Positions 59,026 to 64,000 of a stretch of 64,000 nucleotides of DNA are shown piece by piece. Source of the DNA: Streptomyces sp. NRRL S-118 (GTDB lineage Bacteria; Actinomycetota; Actinomycetes; Streptomycetales; Streptomycetaceae); the NCBI RefSeq assembly GCF_000716335.1, contig NZ_JOBL01000104.1:1-64000 (forward strand), written 5' to 3'. Position 1 is the stretch's first letter. Each line of letters opens with the position of its first letter. The notes below the pieces were generated by a model. That model worked only from the letters and a program-made list of their open reading frames with translations, was not told where the DNA came from and did not search any database. The position numbers and the translations under genes are program-made.

Positions 59026-60333
59026 TTACGTTCCTCCGGGCTCACCGCCCCGCCCCGCCGGACCCTCCGGCTCACCGGCCGGCCCGGACCGCCCGGCCCC
59101 GGACCGCCCGGACTCCGGGCCGTCGCCGTCGCCCGGCCGCGCGGGCCCGGCGGGCGCCGCAGGCTCGGGCAGCGGACCGGGCTCCGGGAGGAGCACCGGG
59201 TCCGGCCGGGCGTCACGGAAGCGGCGGCGGTCGCGGGTCGCGGCGGGCGGGTGGTCCGCCAGCGCGATCACCGTGCCGTCGCGGCCCGCCACCACCGGTT
59301 TCGGGGAGCGCGCCGCCTTCGCGCGGTACTGCGCCGCGTCCGCGAGCCGGAACAGCCGCCGGGCCGAGGGGACGGGGCCGATCGGGTCGCCCGTCGACGC
59401 CACGCCGCACGCCACGCCCTCACCGAGCTCCAGCTCCCCGGCCCGGACGCACAGCTCCTCCGCGGCCGCGACCACCTCGTCCGCCTCCGGGCCCACCGAG
59501 ACCAGGCAGAACTCGTCACCGCCGAGGCGCGCCGCCAGCGCGCCCGGCAGCATCGCCCCGCAGTACGACAGCACCGAGCCGAACCGCTCCAGCAGCCGGT
59601 CGCCCACCGCGTGGCCGTGCGTGTCGTTGACCCGCTTGAGGCCGTTCAGGTCGCAGACCACCAGGGAGACCACGGAGCCGTCCAGCAGGAAGCGCTCCAC
59701 CGCCTCGTCCAGCCGCATGTCGACCGCCCGCCGGTTCGCCAGACCCGTCAGCGGGTCCGTGAAGGCCAGCTTGCGGACCTCCTCCAGCCGCTCGGTCTGC
59801 GCGATCCCGGCCGCCACGACGGACGCCAGCACGGTGGCGAACTTGGCGTCGTCCCGGCCGAAGACCGGCGCACCGGCCGGCCGGGCCACGTACAGCTCGC
59901 CCCAGGCCCGCCCGTGCAGCACGATCGGGGCGACCACGCAGCAGCCGCGCCCCCGCCGCCGCAGGGCGGCCACCCGCTGCTGGCAGTAGCCGTGCGCCCC
60001 GGGGCCCGGCCCCTCCGCGGTCTCCACCCAGGCGTGGGGCTCCCCGCCGCCGGCCCACTGCTCGTGCAGGAACTCGGTGATCTCGGAGAACTGGTGCACC
60101 GGGTAGGTCTCCGCGTCGGGGAACTCCTCCTCCCCGGCGTCCCGCTCCCCCGCGTTCACCAGCACCCTCAGCCGGCCCAGGTCGCGCTCCCACGTGGAGA
60201 GCGCGGCGAACGTGCCACCGAGCGCGTCCCGCGCGCCCAGCGCCGCCGCCCGCCACGACTCGCGCGGAGTGTGCGCCGCCGCCATCGACTGCGCCAGCGC
60301 CACTACAGCGCGTAGCCGGACATCCTCACCCAT
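59026..60333 (-). CDS. GAF-GGDEF diguanylate cyclase
   Basis: This 435-residue cytosolic protein has a GAF-like sensor domain (about 15-175) and a GGDEF domain (about 185-345) with the metal-binding Asp in VVCDLNGLKRVND and an intact active-site motif RLGGDEFCLV, so it should make c-di-GMP from GTP. No RxxD inhibitory site precedes the motif, so product feedback may be absent. The last 90 residues are a Pro/Gly-rich tail. It lies beside hutH and two genes from adenylate cyclase. Confidence 0.93.
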   Translation of the reverse strand: MGEDVRLRAVVALAQSMAAAHTPRESWRAAALGARDALGGTFAALSTWERDLGRLRVLVNAGERDAGEEEFPDAETYPVHQFSEITEFLHEQWAGGGEPHAWVETAEGPGPGAHGYCQQRVAALRRRGRGCCVVAPIVLHGRAWGELYVARPAGAPVFGRDDAKFATVLASVVAAGIAQTERLEEVRKLAFTDPLTGLANRRAVDMRLDEAVERFLLDGSVVSLVVCDLNGLKRVNDTHGHAVGDRLLERFGSVLSYCGAMLPGALAARLGGDEFCLVSVGPEADEVVAAAEELCVRAGELELGEGVACGVASTGDPIGPVPSARRLFRLADAAQYRAKAARSPKPVVAGRDGTVIALADHPPAATRDRRRFRDARPDPVLLPEPGPLPEPAAPAGPARPGDGDGPESGRSGAGRSGPAGEPEGPAGRGGEPGGT

Positions 60334-60504
60334 TCCTCAAGCTTAGGGACGCCCCGGAACTTTTCACTTGGCGGGCCCGCTCACGCATCGTCCGCGAACC
60401 CCGCCGCCCGGTTCCGCCTCCCGGCCGTCCGGGATGCGCCACCCGGCCGCGCGAACCGTCACCGGGCCGCGGGGGAGCGTCCCCCGCGGCCGTCCGCGAG
60501 CCCG

Positions 60505-61293
60505 TCACTCCCCCGGCCACTGCGGCGTGCGCTTCTCGTTGAAGGCCGCCACGCCCTCCGCCCGGTCGCCCGAGAAGGCCACCGACCGCCACGCCGCGTC
60601 CTCGACCTCCAGGCCCGCCCGCAGGTCCAGCCCCTGGCCCAGGCGCATGGCGCGCTTGGCGGCCCGCAGCCCGACCGGCGAGTTGGCGGCGATGCGCGCG
60701 GCCAGCTCCAGCGCACCCGTACGGGCGTCGTCGACGATCCCGTCGACCAGCCCCCACCGCTCGGCCTCCTGCGCCCGCAGGCGCTCCGCCGTGTAGACCA
60801 GCTGCGCCGCCCGCGCCGCCCCGACCCGGCGCGGCAGGAGCTGCGTACCCCCGCCGCCCGGGATCACGCCCACCGACACCTCGGGCAGTCCGATGACCGC
60901 CGTCGAGTCGGCCAGGATGATGTCGCACGCGAGCGCCAGCTCGTACCCGCCGCCCAGCGCGAAGCCGTGCACCGCAGCGACGGCGGGCATCGGCAGCTCC
61001 AGCACGCCGGTGTAGGCGCCGCGCGCCACGGGGCGCTGGCGCACCAGCTCGGCGTCCGTGAAGGAGTTGCGCTCCTTGAGGTCGGCGCCGACGCAGAACG
61101 CCTTGTCGTTGGAGGAGGTCAGCACGGTCACGCGCACGGAGGGATCGGCCCCCAGCGCGGCGCACGCGGCGCCGATCGAGCGGGCCATCTCCGTGGAGAC
61201 GGCGTTCATGGCCTTGGGCCGGTCGAGCACCAGCTCCGCCACGTGCTCATGACGGCGTACGGCGACGAATTCTCCGAAGCGCTGCTCCGACAT
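60505..61293 (-). CDS. Enoyl-CoA hydratase/isomerase-family protein
   Basis: This 262-residue crotonase-fold protein has the oxyanion-hole segments (KAFCVGADLKER, HGFALGGGYELAL) and the catalytic Glu positions in GLPEVSVGVIPGGGGTQLLPR, so it is likely a 2-enoyl-CoA hydratase of fatty acid oxidation or a related pathway. Upstream is the palindrome TAACGAGCGTTA (61312-61323) in the promoter region, resembling operators of TetR-type regulators of fatty acid genes. Confidence 0.92.
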   Translation of the reverse strand: MSEQRFGEFVAVRRHEHVAELVLDRPKAMNAVSTEMARSIGAACAALGADPSVRVTVLTSSNDKAFCVGADLKERNSFTDAELVRQRPVARGAYTGVLELPMPAVAAVHGFALGGGYELALACDIILADSTAVIGLPEVSVGVIPGGGGTQLLPRRVGAARAAQLVYTAERLRAQEAERWGLVDGIVDDARTGALELAARIAANSPVGLRAAKRAMRLGQGLDLRAGLEVEDAAWRSVAFSGDRAEGVAAFNEKRTPQWPGE

Positions 61294-61311
61294 ACCTCAG
61301 ACCCTCCCGGT

Positions 61312-61323
61312 TAACGAGCGTTA
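61312..61323. promoter_or_regulatory. Palindrome upstream of the enoyl-CoA hydratase gene
   Basis: TAACG-ag-CGTTA is a 12-base inverted repeat 18 bases before the hydratase start and just past the cya stop. The shape is like TetR operators that control acyl-CoA metabolism genes in actinobacteria. The regulator is not encoded in the window. Confidence 0.4.
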
Positions 61324-61330
61324 GCGACCG

Positions 61331-62584
61331 CTATCCGGGGATCTTAGGCTCCCGCCGCGTCAGCAGCCAGGGCTCGATCACCCCGAGCCCGCGCACCGGC
61401 CGCTGCCACATCGGCTGGAGCGCGAAGCGGTACGACGGCGGAGCCTCGCCCTCCTTCTCCGCGCGGGCGATCTCCTCCGCCACCTGGGCCTCGGACACCG
61501 GCGCCTCCCCCGTGCGCGACAGCTCCTGGGCGAGCGCGCCGTCCACGAGGACCGCGTCCTTCGGCGCTATCGAGGTGAGCCGGCTCGCCAGGTTCACCGT
61601 CGTACCGAACACGTCGCCCATCCGGGTCGTCACCGTCCCGAAGGCGATGCCGACGCGCAGCGCGGGCATGGTCTCGTCGTGCGCCAGGGTCTCGATGAGC
61701 CGCAGCGCGATCTCCGCCGCCGTGCCGGCGTCGTCCGCCGCGTAGAGGACCTCGTCACCCAGCGTCTTGATCAGCCGCCCGCCGTGCGCGGCGACCAGGT
61801 CCGCACAGGTCGTCTCGAACGCCTCGACGAGCTCGCCGAGCTCCTCCTCCTCCAGCCGCCGGGTCAGCCGGGTGAAGCCGACCAGGTCCGCGAAGCCGAC
61901 CGCGAGACGCCGGTCGACCATCTCCTCGTCGTCGGCGGCCTGCACCACGCGCCCGGTCGCGGCGGCGAGCTGCCGCCGCCACACGTACACCAGGAACTCC
62001 TGGAGCTCCGGCAGCAACAGCTCCACCAGGGGATACGTCACTTCGGTCCGGGTCATGCCGGGCTCGGGCGGCTCGGTGAGTCCCTCCAGGAACGAGTCGA
62101 TCTGCCACTCCGCGAGCCTCGCCGTGGTCTGGCCGGTGGAGCGCGCCACCTGCACCGCCATCGGCTCGCTCAGCAGCCCCGCCTCCACCAGACCGGCCAG
62201 CCGGCGCAGCGCCAGTACGTCGGCCTCCGTGAGCGCCTTGGCCTGGCCGATGTCGGCGAAACCCATGGCCCGCCAGAAGCGGGAGGCGAGGTCCATGGAG
62301 ACGCCGGCCGTGCGGGCGGCCTGGAACGGCGTGTAGCGCCGGTCGGCGCCCAGGATCAGTTGCTCCAGACGGATGGCGAGGGGGTCGTCGGTCGGCTCCG
62401 CCGTGTGGTCCACGACGTGGTGGGGGGTCGGGTAGTCGGCGCCGCCGCCCCCCGGTCCCGCCTCGCGGGACCCGCCGGACGCATGGCCCGGCTCCTGGGA
62501 GTCGCCCGGCCCGCCCGGCCCGGAGTCACCGGAGCCCGACCCGCTGGATCCGGACCCGCGCGAATTCGCGTCGTCGACGGTCAC
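61331..62584 (-). CDS. cya: Class III adenylate cyclase
   Basis: This 417-residue protein has a Ser/Gly-rich N-terminal tail (about 60 residues), a helical regulatory region with a MerR-like part ('[26 protein letters not shown]'), and a C-terminal class III cyclase domain with metal Asp residues in [15 protein letters not shown] and the [10 protein letters not shown] motif. No membrane segment. It makes cAMP from ATP, which in Streptomyces is needed for germination and development. The GTG start has AGGAGG upstream. Confidence 0.95.
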   Translation of the reverse strand: MTVDDANSRGSGSSGSGSGDSGPGGPGDSQEPGHASGGSREAGPGGGGADYPTPHHVVDHTAEPTDDPLAIRLEQLILGADRRYTPFQAARTAGVSMDLASRFWRAMGFADIGQAKALTEADVLALRRLAGLVEAGLLSEPMAVQVARSTGQTTARLAEWQIDSFLEGLTEPPEPGMTRTEVTYPLVELLLPELQEFLVYVWRRQLAAATGRVVQAADDEEMVDRRLAVGFADLVGFTRLTRRLEEEELGELVEAFETTCADLVAAHGGRLIKTLGDEVLYAADDAGTAAEIALRLIETLAHDETMPALRVGIAFGTVTTRMGDVFGTTVNLASRLTSIAPKDAVLVDGALAQELSRTGEAPVSEAQVAEEIARAEKEGEAPPSYRFALQPMWQRPVRGLGVIEPWLLTRREPKIPG

Positions 62585-62692
62585 CGGCCGCCTCCTGCCC
62601 GTTCCCTGCGCACTGCCCTGCCGATCTGTCGCTGGATCGCCTCAACGATACGGCAGGTGTGCCCTGGCTCACGTCCTCGTACGACAGCGCGT

Positions 62693-63583
62693 TCAGTCCG
62701 CCGGGCGCAGATGGACGATGTCGCCGGCGCCGACCGCCTCCCGTCCGCCTCCGTTCGCGCGGGCGACGACCAGCCGCCCCCCGCCGTCGATCGCGACGGC
62801 CTCGCCGGTCAGCGTGCGGTCGCCGGGCAGCTCGGCCCGGACGCTGCGTCCGAGGGTCGCGCAGCCCGCGGCGTACGCCTCCTGCAGTCCGCTGGCGGCC
62901 GGGTCCCCCTCGGCCGCCGTCCACCTGCGGTACCACTGCTCCAGCGAGCGCAGGACCGCGCGCAGCAGCGGGTCCCGGTCGGTGGAGACGGCGTTCGCCA
63001 GGGCGAGCGACCCGGCGGTCGGCACGGGCAGTTCGTCGGCGCGCAGCGTGACGTTGAGCCCGAGGCCGACGACGATGCCGTCGTCCCCGGCGCGCTCGGC
63101 GAGGATGCCGCCGGTCTTGCGTTCCTCCTTGCCCTGGGGCCCGGGAACTTTCACCAGCAGGTCGTTGGGCCATTTCAGCGACATGTCGACGCCGGCCGCG
63201 CGGGCCAGCCCGGTGGCGGCGGCGACCCCGGTCAGCAGCGGCAGCCACGCCAGGCGCTCCGCGGGCACCCGCGGCTTGAGCAGCACGGAGAAGAAGAGGC
63301 CGGAGCGGGCGGGCGCGGACCAGGTGCGGTCGAGGCGGCCGCGGCCCGCGGTCTGCTCCTCGGCGACGAGCACGGCCCCCTCGGTCAGCGCCCCCGCCCG
63401 GGCCGCCAGGTCGGAGTTGGTGGAGCCGGTGGCGGCCACGACGTCCAGGGAGGTCCACAGGCCGCCGGGCAGGACGAGCGCGCGGCGCAGCGCGGCGGCG
63501 TTCAGGGGAGGCCGTTCGAGATCCGACCAACGGTTTCCGGAACGCGGAGAGGGGCCGTGCAATGGACCATGTGTGGGCGTCAT
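62693..63583 (-). CDS. birA: Biotin-[acetyl-CoA-carboxylase] ligase
   Basis: This 296-residue enzyme attaches biotin to carboxyl carrier proteins. Key motifs: the biotinyl-AMP loop [24 protein letters not shown] and the C-terminal SH3-like domain ('[14 protein letters not shown]'). It lacks the DNA-binding domain of E. coli BirA, so it is not expected to be a repressor. It is divergent from pccB, whose complex needs biotin. TACGCT (63591-63596) ends seven bases before the ATG, with no ribosome site, suggesting a leaderless transcript. Confidence 0.95.
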   Translation of the reverse strand: MTPTHGPLHGPSPRSGNRWSDLERPPLNAAALRRALVLPGGLWTSLDVVAATGSTNSDLAARAGALTEGAVLVAEEQTAGRGRLDRTWSAPARSGLFFSVLLKPRVPAERLAWLPLLTGVAAATGLARAAGVDMSLKWPNDLLVKVPGPQGKEERKTGGILAERAGDDGIVVGLGLNVTLRADELPVPTAGSLALANAVSTDRDPLLRAVLRSLEQWYRRWTAAEGDPAASGLQEAYAAGCATLGRSVRAELPGDRTLTGEAVAIDGGGRLVVARANGGGREAVGAGDIVHLRPAD

Positions 63584-63692
63584 GCAAGCCAGCGTAGGTG
63601 TGGCAAACACCGCACTGCCGAACGGTATCCGCGCCGATACGCTACGGGTCAGTAGCCAACGAACCCGTGACCAGGCAGGGAGCCGCATCCCG

Positions 63693-64000
63693 ATGTCCGA
63701 GCCGGCAGAGCGCCAAGAGTCCCAGCCCCAGATCGACATCCACACCACCGCGGGGAAGCTCGCGGACCTGCAGCGCCGTATCCACGAGGCGACGCACGCC
63801 GGCTCCGAGCGCGCCGTCGAGAAGCAGCACGCCAAGGGCAAGCTGACCGCCCGCGAACGCATCGAGCTCCTCCTGGACGAGGGCTCGTTCGTGGAGCTCG
63901 ACGAGTTCGCCCGGCACCGCTCCACCAACTTCGGGCTGGAGAAGAACCGACCGTACGGAGACGGTGTCGTCACCGGATACGGAACCGTCGACGGACGGCC
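63693..64000 (+). CDS. pccB: Acyl-CoA carboxylase carboxyltransferase subunit (partial)
   Basis: The window holds the first 102 residues of a carboxyltransferase beta subunit: '[19 protein letters not shown]', '[23 protein letters not shown]' and '[13 protein letters not shown]', typical of propionyl/acyl-CoA carboxylase (PccB/AccB). It would carry out transfer of CO2 from biotin to propionyl- or acetyl-CoA. The gene continues past the window end. TACGCT at 63638-63643 is a candidate -10. The substrate cannot be told from this part. Confidence 0.9.
   Translation, partial: MSEPAERQESQPQIDIHTTAGKLADLQRRIHEATHAGSERAVEKQHAKGKLTARERIELLLDEGSFVELDEFARHRSTNFGLEKNRPYGDGVVTGYGTVDGR

Noticed and set aside
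1..64000. CRISPR arrays, tRNA genes, insertion sequences and phage genes
   Set aside because: No regularly spaced repeats, no T-loop/acceptor signatures and no transposase or integrase reading frames were seen.

Overview
The window is high-GC DNA with strong third-position G/C bias, GTG and TTG starts, 1-4 base stop/start overlaps and only two in-frame TTA codons. It looks like the core chromosome of a Streptomyces. The gene order pckG, greA, mca, ilvA, metB, msrA, hutH, GGDEF protein, enoyl-CoA hydratase, cya, birA, pccB is one I recognise from Streptomyces core chromosomes. No tRNA, rRNA, insertion sequence, phage or CRISPR array was seen.

Region 1 (81-12718, all minus) holds two small genes and then a roughly 11.7 kb Tad/Flp-pilus-type locus. 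Its order of transcription is an unknown zinc-ribbon protein, CpaB, CpaE-like ATPase, two TadE-like pseudopilins, CpaF, TadB, TadC, a sensor kinase, a LuxR-type response regulator, a Flp-like pilin, a TadE/G-like protein, a lipoprotein and an OmpA-domain protein. Region 2 (12719-18017) carries a secreted GH18 chitinase with a DasR-type operator in its promoter, an Nramp-fold transporter and a secreted zinc carboxypeptidase with a TTA codon. Region 3 (18110-23462) is a compact divergent module: RidA, IclR regulator and KDG kinase one way, D-amino-acid-deaminase-like and D-aminoacylase-like enzymes the other. Its chemistry fits catabolism of N-acetyl-D-glucosaminate, the oxidised end unit of LPMO-cleaved chitin. 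This is the most interesting candidate system here.

Region 4 (23482-31362) has MptB-like mannosyltransferase, an SDR, AlaA, a small unknown gene, PEP carboxykinase, and a hemolysin III/TetR pair with a candidate operator. Region 5 (31638-38189, minus) is a tightly overlapping four-gene surface-polysaccharide operon: processive GT2, GT39-like enzyme, DPM-like GT2 fused to GtrA, and a secreted copper-radical oxidase (AA5-like) with its metal-site residues intact. Region 6 (38462-49381) has a DUF255 thioredoxin-fold protein, a membrane-anchored STAND/TPR ATPase with an unusual P-loop, mca, greA, a probable gene scar, ilvA, a MarR regulator and a sigma-like/membrane protein pair.

Region 7 (49543-64000) has metB, msrA, an alcohol dehydrogenase with a divergent XRE regulator, a lipoprotein L,D-transpeptidase, a very small LAxTG-anchored protein, hutH, a GAF-GGDEF cyclase, enoyl-CoA hydratase, adenylate cyclase, birA and the start of pccB. 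All functional calls come from reading motifs and gene order by eye; no database search was run.
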